A stretch of 64,000 bases of DNA from Ardenticatenaceae bacterium (GTDB taxonomy: Bacteria > Chloroflexota > Anaerolineae > Promineifilales > Promineifilaceae): contig JACKBX010000002.1 of the NCBI GenBank assembly GCA_020634375.1, positions 248,001 through 312,000 on the forward strand. The letters are read 5' to 3'. Under the pieces are notes generated by a model. That model saw only the letters and a program-made list of their open reading frames with translations. It searched no databases and was not told where the DNA came from. Shown here one piece after another: positions 8,707 through 16,554 of this stretch (position 1 is its first letter; each line of letters starts with the position of its first letter). The translations under genes and the position numbers were made by a program.

Positions 8707-9307
8707 GCGCTGGTTTCTATTCATCATTCTGCTCATTTTGTCTGGCTGCGCCAGCGTAGACCCAGTGGTGAAAGTGGGCTTGGTCGGGCCATTTGAGGGT
8801 GCGAACCGCGCCATTGGCTATGATGTGATTTACAGCGCACGGTTGGCAGTGCGGGAGATTAATGCCGCCGGGGGCGTTGGCGGCTATCGCCTGTCCCTGG
8901 TGGCGCTGGACGACAGCGGCGACCCGGAACTGGCGCAGCAGGTGGCGGCTTCGCTGGTGATTGACCCGGCAGTGGTAGCGGTGATTGGACATTGGACTGA
9001 GGGGACAACGGCCGTTGCCACCCCCATCTATGCCGCCAACAATCTGCCCTTCATCTCCGCCGGGGCACAGTATCCCGCCGCACAACTACCTGCCAACTTC
9101 CGCGCCGCCTATGAAGCCATCACCCCATTTGATGAGACGCCGGGGCCATACGCCGGGCCAGCCTACGACGCTTTCCAACTGCTGTGGACGGCAATAGCGG
9201 CAGCTTCGGAAAAAGGTGAAATTGAGAGAACGGCCGTTTCCGCCGCGCTGCAAGGTCTGCATTATGAAGGTATGACCGGTGATATTTTTGTAACGACAGA
9301 GCCATAG
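8687..9307 (+). CDS. Shortened ABC-type solute-binding lipoprotein (LivJ-like)
   Basis: A product of about 206 residues with a signal peptide and lipobox LILSGC, then a type I periplasmic-binding fold start (VKVGLVGPFEG, SARLAVREINAAGGVGGYRLSLVALDD, VIDPAVVAVIGHW). After IYAANNLPFISAGAQYP the sequence passes within about 30 residues to a C-terminal element (AYDAFQLLWTAIAAASEKGEIERTAVSAALQGLHYEGMTG). Normal family members have about 150 further residues between these parts, so the protein looks internally deleted, keeping lobe ends only. No permease or ATPase gene is nearby. ATG 8687 lies in the AATGCGG repeat; ATG 8651, within mltG, is an alternative. It may be a decayed gene or a compact variant. 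Confidence 0.75.
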   Translation: MRNAEWRRWFLFIILLILSGCASVDPVVKVGLVGPFEGANRAIGYDVIYSARLAVREINAAGGVGGYRLSLVALDDSGDPELAQQVAASLVIDPAVVAVIGHWTEGTTAVATPIYAANNLPFISAGAQYPAAQLPANFRAAYEAITPFDETPGPYAGPAYDAFQLLWTAIAAASEKGEIERTAVSAALQGLHYEGMTGDIFVTTEP

Positions 9308-9319
9308 GCAAGTGTAGAA

Positions 9320-10423
9320 ATGCCTGATTTCCTGCCCGGATTACAGTTAAATAACCTGTTTTATCATCAAGCTGTACGGCCGATTTTGCAGACCCATTTC
9401 CCCGGCTTAGCACACAGCGCCGCCCGCTTAGGCGCTGGCTCCGAAGTGCTGGGTTATGATGATGAAATGTCTACCGATCATGATTGGGGGCCGCGCTTGC
9501 AATTATTTTTGACTGAAGCGGATTGGGAAGCACAGGCAACGGCCGTATCCGACACGCTGTCACACAACTTACCCGCTGCTTTTCAGGGATACCCCGTGCA
9601 TTTTGGCCCACCCGATGAGGAAGGCACGCGTTTGCTGATAGAAAACCATGTCGGGCCAGTTGCCCATCGCATTGAGGTAACAACCATTCGCCAATTTTTC
9701 CAAAATTACATGGCGCTTGACCCATTTGCAGACCTTTCTGCAGCCGATTGGCTGACAACACCCCAGCAGCTTTTGCTGGGTGCAACAGCCGGGCAAGTTT
9801 ATGCAGATGGGTTGGGACAGCTAACGGCCGTGCGTCACCACCTGGCCTATTATCCACATGACATCTGGTTGTATCTGCTAGCCTCCCAATGGGCACGCAT
9901 TGGACAGGAAGAGCATTTTGTGGGGCGCACGGCCATGCGCAACGACGAATTAGGATCACGTTTGCTGGCAGCGCGGCTGGTGCACGACTTGATGCAGCTT
10001 TGTTTCCTCATGGAAAAGCGGTACGCACCTTACCCCAAATGGTTTGGAACCGCCTTTATGGAATTGGACAGCGCGACAAAAATGGAACCACTTTTACAGC
10101 ACATTTTAACGGCCGTCCACCCCAAAGACCGCGAGGAACGATTGTGTACAGCATATGAATTGGCAGCCCGGCTACACAATCAGTTACACATTACAGAGCC
10201 ATTGGATACGGCCGTTTCCCCCTTCCACAATCGCCCCTTCTGCGTCATTCACGCCGAGCGATTTGTACAAGCCATCAAAAACGCCATGACTGATCCTGCC
10301 GCGCAAGCCATCTGGCACGATATTGGCAGTATTGACCAGTTCAGTGACAATACAGACTTACGTGAGACGCGGCGCTTATACCGCCGCCTGGCAACTTTGT
10401 ATCACCCTCTGGAGGAACCATGA
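9320..10423 (+). CDS. DUF4037 nucleotidyltransferase-like protein
   Basis: A 367-residue soluble protein. The N-terminal region has the nucleotidyltransferase-fold signature GAGSEVLGYDDEMSTDHDWGPRLQLFL (about residues 39-65), where the acidic cluster would sit at the active site, followed by a helical DUF4037 domain (ADWLTTPQQLLLGATAGQVYAD; FLMEKRYAPYPKWFGTAF). The family is related to aminoglycoside-type nucleotidyltransferases, but its substrate is not known. It overlaps the next gene by ATGA, so the pair is translationally coupled. Confidence 0.85.
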   Translation: MPDFLPGLQLNNLFYHQAVRPILQTHFPGLAHSAARLGAGSEVLGYDDEMSTDHDWGPRLQLFLTEADWEAQATAVSDTLSHNLPAAFQGYPVHFGPPDEEGTRLLIENHVGPVAHRIEVTTIRQFFQNYMALDPFADLSAADWLTTPQQLLLGATAGQVYADGLGQLTAVRHHLAYYPHDIWLYLLASQWARIGQEEHFVGRTAMRNDELGSRLLAARLVHDLMQLCFLMEKRYAPYPKWFGTAFMELDSATKMEPLLQHILTAVHPKDREERLCTAYELAARLHNQLHITEPLDTAVSPFHNRPFCVIHAERFVQAIKNAMTDPAAQAIWHDIGSIDQFSDNTDLRETRRLYRRLATLYHPLEEP

Positions 10424-11274
10424 TTCGACGCATACTTGGCATCATCTTTCTACTCATTGGTCTGGCAGGCATTGCGCTCAGCGTGCTGGGAACACGGTTT
10501 GGACATCAGGTGTTAGATAGCGTGGCAACGGCCGTTAGCGATGCCCTCATCCTCACCTCACAAACATTGGACACCGTGCAAGATTCACTGCTGCTGACCA
10601 AAGATACAGTTGGCGCAGTCAGCGACAGTTTGGACACAGTGGAATTGACGGCCGATGATTTGGGAGACACGATTGTGCAGACACGGCCGTTACTCGACCA
10701 AATTGCTGCCATCACCAGCGAAGACCTGCCTGCCAGCGTGGAAGCCATCGAGGCCACCGTTCCCAGCATGACCCAGGCGGCCGCCACCATCGATACCACC
10801 CTCACCACACTGAATAACATCCGCTTCGAGGAAACCATCCCCATCATTGACTACACTTTCTCCTGGAGCCTTGGCGTCGATTACAGCCCAGATGTACCCT
10901 TTCAGCAATCCGTGCAACAAATCGGCGACAGCCTGGAACCACTGCCGGGGCGCTTGCGCAGCCTGAAAGTGTACGTCAACGTCACCAGCGAAAACATGCA
11001 AACTATCAGTAATGATGTGCACACCATTGCTGATGATCTGGCGGCTATCAACGACCAAATTGAAGCCATCAACCCGCTGCTAGATGAGTACATTGCCACT
11101 GTTACCACCATCAATGACAACACCCGCCAAACCCGCGCCAGTATAAATGACCAATTAGAGAGCCTAAAAACTGGCGTAACGGCCGTTATGATCTGGCTGG
11201 GACTATTCCAATTAGTCCCACTTTACCTGGGCTTTGAATTACTTCGTGGGAAAACAAGGAATAGTGAACAATGA
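10420..11274 (+). CDS. Membrane-anchored coiled-coil protein
   Basis: A 284-residue protein with an N-terminal membrane helix (about 5-24), a long Thr/Asp/Leu-rich coiled-coil region (40-130), a short conserved middle block around IDYTFSWSLGVDYSP, another coiled coil (165-250), and a C-terminal membrane helix (about 253-275). Both ends are in the membrane, leaving an extracytoplasmic coiled-coil loop. It overlaps the DUF4037 gene by four bases. No enzymatic motif is visible; a structural or envelope-spacing role is plausible, but that is inference. Confidence 0.75.
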   Translation: MIRRILGIIFLLIGLAGIALSVLGTRFGHQVLDSVATAVSDALILTSQTLDTVQDSLLLTKDTVGAVSDSLDTVELTADDLGDTIVQTRPLLDQIAAITSEDLPASVEAIEATVPSMTQAAATIDTTLTTLNNIRFEETIPIIDYTFSWSLGVDYSPDVPFQQSVQQIGDSLEPLPGRLRSLKVYVNVTSENMQTISNDVHTIADDLAAINDQIEAINPLLDEYIATVTTINDNTRQTRASINDQLESLKTGVTAVMIWLGLFQLVPLYLGFELLRGKTRNSEQ

Positions 11275-11318
11275 ACAACAGCCGTTCACAATTCATTATT
11301 CCCAATTCATTATTGTCT
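11263..11318. repeat. Palindromic island, AATGAACAA/TTCACAATTCATT words
   Basis: GAATAGTGAACAATGAACAAC is followed by TTCACAATTCATTATTCCCAATTCATTATTG. Direct words and their complements form an imperfect hairpin between the two genes, and the left arm overlaps the last codons of the upstream gene. Confidence 0.7.
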
Positions 11319-11327
11319 TAATTGCTT

Positions 11328-13898
11328 ATGCGTAGACTCATCATTTTGCTAATAGGGGTTCTGCTCCTTGCAGCCTGCGCCGATAGTGGCGACGAACCAC
11401 CCGTGCCGCTGGCGTTGGAACCAACAGGCACACCGCTGCCCACGCCAACGCTGGTCCCGGCCTTGGCAACCTGGCAACCCACAGCCACGCCTGACGCGAC
11501 ACCAGCGCTGAACGTCGCTCGCCCTAAGCCAACGCCATCACCAACAGCCACGCCTTCCCCCACACCCAGCCCCACCCCGCTGCCCGCCACACGTCTGGCA
11601 GCAAGCAACACCTACTTGCAAAATGGCAATGACAAAGCCGCCATCAATGAATTAGAGGCGGTCTTGAGTCAACGCTCATCTCTCACACCCAGCCAAACTC
11701 AATCCACCCTCTACAGTCTGGGAGCAGCTTATTTACGCGAAGGCGAAACGGCCGCCGCCATTGGTGCGCTCAATGAGCTGCTTAATCTGCCCGATGGTGC
11801 GGCGTATACCGCCGCCACCTTCCAGTTGGGGCAAGCCTATTTTGCACAGGGCAGCTACCAGAAAGCGATAGACGCCTACCAACAATACCTCGCCGCCAAC
11901 CCGGACATGGCAACCTACGTCAATCCCTATGTTGCTGACGCCTATTTTGCCTTGGGCGACCGTGCCGCTGGCATTGCCGCCTACGAAGCGGCATTATCCG
12001 GTGCGGGTTATCGTCTGGCACAAATTGACTTGCGTGAAAAATTGGTGGCTTTTTACCTGGCTGATGAAGATTATGATGCGGCCATTGCCCAATATGATGC
12101 CATCCGCGACCTGGCTGTGACAGAGGCAACAAAGGGGCGTATGACGTATCTCGCCGGGCAGGCGGAGATGCTGGCTGGCCGACCCAATGAGGCTTACGGC
12201 CGTTACCAACTCGGTATCACACAATATCCCCGCGCCTACGAAAGTTACCTGGGGCTGATTGAATTGGTAGATGCCGGCGTGCCCGTTGACGAATTCCAGC
12301 GCGGGTTGGTGGACTATTACGCCGATGCCACCTACCCCGCCATTGACGCCTTCAACCGCTACCTGGCAGACAATCCCGCTGACTTTCGTGCCGACACCCA
12401 TCTCTACCTGGCGTGGAGCTACGAAGCAGTGGGCGACAGCGCCGCTGCATTGGCTGAACTAGACGAATATGCGCAAACGGATGCAGCAGCAGCAACGATT
12501 GAACGCGCTAAGCTGCTAGCCCGCGCCGGTGATAGCGAGGCCGCACTGACCGGTTATCTCGCCTATTTGGAGAATTACCCCGACGGCGAGGATGCGCCAT
12601 TTGCAGCATGGTGGGCGGCATGGTGGACAGAGATGTTAGGAGATGCGCCCGCCGCCATCACGCGCTACCGTTTTTTGGCCGATGCTTACAGTTGGCACGA
12701 AGATGCGCCGGAAGCGTTGTTCCGCGCCGGGTTGGTGGCAGAGGAGAATGGGCTGCAAGACACGGCCGTTTCCATTTGGTTGGAACTCACAGAACGCTAC
12801 CCGGACAGCAGTTACAGTGGGGCAACGCTGGTGTGGCTGCTTAGAGCGCTGGAGCAAGAGATAGAGATAGAGGAAGGGGCTGTTACGGAAACGAGTGTTA
12901 TTTCGGGAACAGAGGTGATAACAGCGACGGCGGTAGTGACTGACACGGCCGTTGTCACGGATACGGCCGTACTGCTGGCCCGCGTGCAAACATTAGCGCA
13001 AAGCAACCCTGGAACTAGCTACTATGCCCTGCGTGCCCGCGAAATCGTGAACGGCGGCACGCCCTTTGCCCCCAGCGGCGTGACCAACCTGCCCGCAAAC
13101 GAGGCCACCGCCCAGCTTGAAGCGGAAACGTGGCTGCGCGGCTGGCTCAATTTGGGAGAGGAAACGGCCGTGCGCACTCTCAGTCCTGCGTTGGCGGAAG
13201 ATGCGCGGCTGATTGTGGGCGGCAAATTGTGGGGATTAGGGCTGCTGGAAGAAGCCAAACGCGAATTAGAAGCAGTACGCGAAAATTATGCTGACAACGC
13301 CCTGTTCAGCTATCAGCTCGCCCTCTACTTCCGCGATTTGGGGCTGTACCGCTCCTCCATTCTCGCCGCAGAGCGCGTGATGGCCCTCTCCGGGGAAACC
13401 GTCTTCACCGCGCCCAAATTCCTGGGGCAATTAGCCTATCCCACTTATTATGCCGACCTTGTGCTGCCGCTGGCCGAACAGTACAACTACGATCCCCTGC
13501 TGCAATTTTCGCTGCTGCGCCAGGAAAGCCTGTTCGAGAGCTTCGCCCGTTCTGGCGCGGCGGCACAGGGACTCAGTCAGGTCATCCCAGACACCGGAGC
13601 CTATATTGCGCGGCAGCTTGATTGGCCTGATTTCGTCAACGAGGATTTGTACCGCCCCTACGTGGGCTTGAATTTTGGTGCCTATTATTTGAATGAGCAG
13701 TTGTCCATATTTGACGAGTTTGTAACAGCGGCGTTGTCGGCATACAACGCGGGGCCGGGCAATGCCCTGCGCTGGTATAACGTCACCGGCCCCGATCACG
13801 ACTTGTACGTTGAAATTGTCAATTTCCCAGAGACCCGTCTCTACATCGAACGCATTTACACCGGGTACGTGATCTATAATTATTTGTACGAACCATGA
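11328..13898 (+). CDS. TPR-containing lytic transglycosylase lipoprotein
   Basis: An 856-residue lipoprotein: signal peptide with lipobox LLLAAC, a Thr/Pro-rich linker (about 35-85), an array of TPR-type helical repeats through about residue 680 (for example YLREGETAAAIGALNELL and AYFAQGSYQKAIDAYQQYL), and a C-terminal SLT domain. In the SLT domain LLRQESLFESFARSGAAAQGL carries the catalytic Glu733, with the family motifs ALSAYNAGPGNALRWY and ETRLYIERIYTGYVIY. It cleaves peptidoglycan glycan strands from outside the cytoplasmic membrane. ATG 11328 is preferred over TTG 11322. With mltG at 7.5 kb it makes a second murein lyase in this region. Confidence 0.92.
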   Translation: MRRLIILLIGVLLLAACADSGDEPPVPLALEPTGTPLPTPTLVPALATWQPTATPDATPALNVARPKPTPSPTATPSPTPSPTPLPATRLAASNTYLQNGNDKAAINELEAVLSQRSSLTPSQTQSTLYSLGAAYLREGETAAAIGALNELLNLPDGAAYTAATFQLGQAYFAQGSYQKAIDAYQQYLAANPDMATYVNPYVADAYFALGDRAAGIAAYEAALSGAGYRLAQIDLREKLVAFYLADEDYDAAIAQYDAIRDLAVTEATKGRMTYLAGQAEMLAGRPNEAYGRYQLGITQYPRAYESYLGLIELVDAGVPVDEFQRGLVDYYADATYPAIDAFNRYLADNPADFRADTHLYLAWSYEAVGDSAAALAELDEYAQTDAAAATIERAKLLARAGDSEAALTGYLAYLENYPDGEDAPFAAWWAAWWTEMLGDAPAAITRYRFLADAYSWHEDAPEALFRAGLVAEENGLQDTAVSIWLELTERYPDSSYSGATLVWLLRALEQEIEIEEGAVTETSVISGTEVITATAVVTDTAVVTDTAVLLARVQTLAQSNPGTSYYALRAREIVNGGTPFAPSGVTNLPANEATAQLEAETWLRGWLNLGEETAVRTLSPALAEDARLIVGGKLWGLGLLEEAKRELEAVRENYADNALFSYQLALYFRDLGLYRSSILAAERVMALSGETVFTAPKFLGQLAYPTYYADLVLPLAEQYNYDPLLQFSLLRQESLFESFARSGAAAQGLSQVIPDTGAYIARQLDWPDFVNEDLYRPYVGLNFGAYYLNEQLSIFDEFVTAALSAYNAGPGNALRWYNVTGPDHDLYVEIVNFPETRLYIERIYTGYVIYNYLYEP

Positions 13899-13899
13899 T

Positions 13900-13964
13900 G
13901 CGTGAAGCGTAAAACGTGAAACGCGATGAACCTCTTTTCACGTTTCACGCATCACGTTTCACGG
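13900..13964. repeat. Heptamer island, CGTGAAA words
   Basis: GCGTGAAGCGTAAAACGTGAAACGCG followed by TTTCACGTTTCACGCATCACGTTTCACGG, a large imperfect hairpin between the transglycosylase gene and the first FDW-propeller gene. A matching island is at 54441-54503. Confidence 0.85.
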
Positions 13965-13992
13965 CATCAAAAGACCTAAACTTATTTCCAAG

Positions 13993-16497
13993 ATGTCTAA
14001 TTTTGATTGGTATTCCGAAGAAGATGCAGGCTGGGATGAGCAAAATGCGCCCAAACTTGAACCCAAACGGCCGCGGCGCTGGCCGCGTGTACTGCTGATT
14101 TTGCTGATTGTGGGTGTAGGATTGGGCACGGCCGTTTTCACCCTCTACCGCCAACTCAACAACCGCGTGGACGAGGTCTCGTTTGAACTCGAATCCCGCA
14201 TCCGTGAAAGTCACGCTATTGTGTACAAAGCTGGTGAACAGGCCGACCGCGATCTCTTTATCACCTTTCTCTCTGGGCGAGATGATGTGTGGGCAGCGGC
14301 AGAAGAGCGCGTGGTGGGCGCGGGGCTGCTTTTCCGACGGCATGGGTTTGGCCTGGAATGGCTGCCAGGTGATGCAGAAACGGCCGTGTCCGCTGTCGAA
14401 ATTGCTCCCACACTCACCTCGGCTGTGGTCACGGCAACCCATCACTATGCAGTCAACGTGGGGCACGGGCTGACGCAAACGGTGACTTTTTTACAAACGG
14501 CCGTCTATCGCCTGGGATCAGACCGCTGGATATTCTCCCCGCCAGACGATGACTATTGGGGTAACACGGAGTCCAGCAGTGGCGAACTCTTGACCCTCAC
14601 TTACCCGGCGCGGGATACGGCCGTTGCGCAGCGCCTTGCCGCCGATTTAGAAGCCAAGCTCAACGAAATGTGCGGCCGTTTGGCAGACATCAACTGCCCG
14701 GCAGACATGCACATCGCCATTGACCTTTCCCCCAACCCCACCGCACTCTACGAAACAAACAAACTGCCTGGCCACCTCACCATGACTGCGCCGCCGGTGC
14801 GCTCGTTTGGTTGGTACAGCTTTCCGGCACGCCTATCCAACGAACGCGTACTGACACTGCCCACGCCTACCCTTTTTGGGCTGCCTACGGACGAAGCCGC
14901 CTATCAAGCGATGTTTCGCGGCTATGCAGCGCGGGTTGTTTCGGCCGCCATCACCGAGATGGCCGGGTGGGAATGCTGTGATGATCAGGCGGTGATGTTC
15001 CAGGTTTTGCTGGACTGGCAGTTGGCGCAGTTGGGGTTGAAGATGTGGCCGGTGCAGGCACAGGATTATGAGCGAGTGTTGGGTACGTCACTGACGGCCG
15101 TTTTTGACAAATGGCAGCCGATCTTCGACCTGGAAGAGGCCGTTGCCCAAGACCAGACCGATCTCTATTTGCTGTTTGAATTCCTCATACGAAACACAGG
15201 GCTGTCAGCGGCCATATTGCAGCGTTCTTTAATGAATGACGGGGATGAAGCATGGAACATTGTGGCGGAAGATTATCCTACTATCCCTGATTTGGAGCAG
15301 GGGTGGATTGGGTATTTGTACGGCCGTTCCCAAGCCGCACAATCTCCGCCGCCCATCCCCTTCCCGGATGAGGCACTGCACCTGGTTTGCCGCCCCAATG
15401 ATGTAGAAGACAGCATCCTCTACCAATCCAGCCCCGCCACCCAAGAGATGACGCTGAACCGCGCTTTGACACATGAAACGGCCGTTATCTACCCGCTGCC
15501 CGACCGCTCTGGCCTTATCGTCTCCGAACTCGACGCCGGGACGGGGCCATCCACCAGCACCTTTATCTGGCAAAGCGGGCGCGAGCAGCTCATCACCCGC
15601 AATCTGGCCGATTTACCCGTGCCCTACCCCATATCCGCCAGCCCAGACGGGACGCAAGTGTTGTTTTATTCCGAGGCTAACGCATCCACACCTTACACCC
15701 TGCTCAATCTGCCAGCCTGTTTGAATGACGGGGTGTGCAATTTGCAAGCCCTGCTGGGCGGCATGATCTGGTCGCCAGATGGGCAACGGGCCATTTTGCG
15801 CGGCAACACCACCGGCGCAGATGAGGACAATTTACTGTTTTTGGCGGATGGCGACGGCCGTAACGCGCAGCTCATCGGCCAGGGCAAATACCCCATTTGG
15901 ATGGCCGATCAGTCCGTCATCTACGTGGAAGCAGGGCAGACGTTAATGCAGCTAAATACCGACCTGCTAACTGTGACGCCATTTGCAGACACCGCCACTT
16001 TGACGAACACATTAATCACTGCCAACCCACAAACACAGATTGAATTTTTGGCCGCCGACCCAACCAACCCAGACAGCGTCTATCTCGCCATTGGCGATGC
16101 ATCAAGCATTTTGGGCAACAATTATTTGGTTCGGTATAACCGCCAAAGCAATGAGGCAGAAATTGTGCTGGAACGCGGAGAGGAATCTGTGTTGTTTGAA
16201 CGCAGTTACACGGTGTCGCCGGACGGGCGTTGGCTGGCGCAAATGACCTTCACCGACACCTCCCAGGGCTGGCAGCTTTACCTCACCAACCTGGAAACGG
16301 GTGAAACGCAGCACAAAACCATCAGCATCACACCCAAAGAATTGGATGCGACTATCGCCCTCAGTTGGTCAGCGGACGGCCGTTGGGCTTCGCTCACAGA
16401 TGATGGCTATGTGCGCCTGCTCGCTTTAGGGCATGATTACGATCGCTGGTTTATTCCAGAGCATATGGTCTGTGAACAAGCGGTATGGCTAAGGTAA
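13993..16497 (+). CDS. FDW-propeller membrane protein, paralog 1 of 3
   Basis: An 834-residue protein. The short N-terminus has the shared signature FDWxSEEDxxW, then a basic Pro/Arg stretch, one transmembrane helix (about 33-54), and an NTF2-like region (55-180). Next is a block resembling peptidase-MA gluzincins (LTLTYPARDTAVAQRLAADL; LPTPTLFGLPTDEAAYQAMFRGYAARVV), but where HExxH would be expected the sequence reads ITEMAG, so it is probably inactive. The C-terminal half (about 460-834) is a TolB-like propeller with blades such as MIWSPDGQRAIL and TVSPDGRWLAQM. Function unknown; it probably senses or binds something outside the membrane. It is the first of three tandem paralogs. Confidence 0.82.
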   Translation: MSNFDWYSEEDAGWDEQNAPKLEPKRPRRWPRVLLILLIVGVGLGTAVFTLYRQLNNRVDEVSFELESRIRESHAIVYKAGEQADRDLFITFLSGRDDVWAAAEERVVGAGLLFRRHGFGLEWLPGDAETAVSAVEIAPTLTSAVVTATHHYAVNVGHGLTQTVTFLQTAVYRLGSDRWIFSPPDDDYWGNTESSSGELLTLTYPARDTAVAQRLAADLEAKLNEMCGRLADINCPADMHIAIDLSPNPTALYETNKLPGHLTMTAPPVRSFGWYSFPARLSNERVLTLPTPTLFGLPTDEAAYQAMFRGYAARVVSAAITEMAGWECCDDQAVMFQVLLDWQLAQLGLKMWPVQAQDYERVLGTSLTAVFDKWQPIFDLEEAVAQDQTDLYLLFEFLIRNTGLSAAILQRSLMNDGDEAWNIVAEDYPTIPDLEQGWIGYLYGRSQAAQSPPPIPFPDEALHLVCRPNDVEDSILYQSSPATQEMTLNRALTHETAVIYPLPDRSGLIVSELDAGTGPSTSTFIWQSGREQLITRNLADLPVPYPISASPDGTQVLFYSEANASTPYTLLNLPACLNDGVCNLQALLGGMIWSPDGQRAILRGNTTGADEDNLLFLADGDGRNAQLIGQGKYPIWMADQSVIYVEAGQTLMQLNTDLLTVTPFADTATLTNTLITANPQTQIEFLAADPTNPDSVYLAIGDASSILGNNYLVRYNRQSNEAEIVLERGEESVLFERSYTVSPDGRWLAQMTFTDTSQGWQLYLTNLETGETQHKTISITPKELDATIALSWSADGRWASLTDDGYVRLLALGHDYDRWFIPEHMVCEQAVWLR

Positions 16498-16500
16498 GCT

Positions 16501-16532
16501 AGTCAGCATTTCAGCCAGTCAGCATTTCAGCC
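16501..16532 (+). repeat. 16-bp direct tandem repeat
   Basis: AGTCAGCATTTCAGCC occurs twice in a row, followed by partial complements (CTGACGAGCT). It fills the 57-base gap between paralogs 1 and 2. Confidence 0.8.
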
Positions 16533-16554
16533 TGACGAGCTAACAAACTACTCT

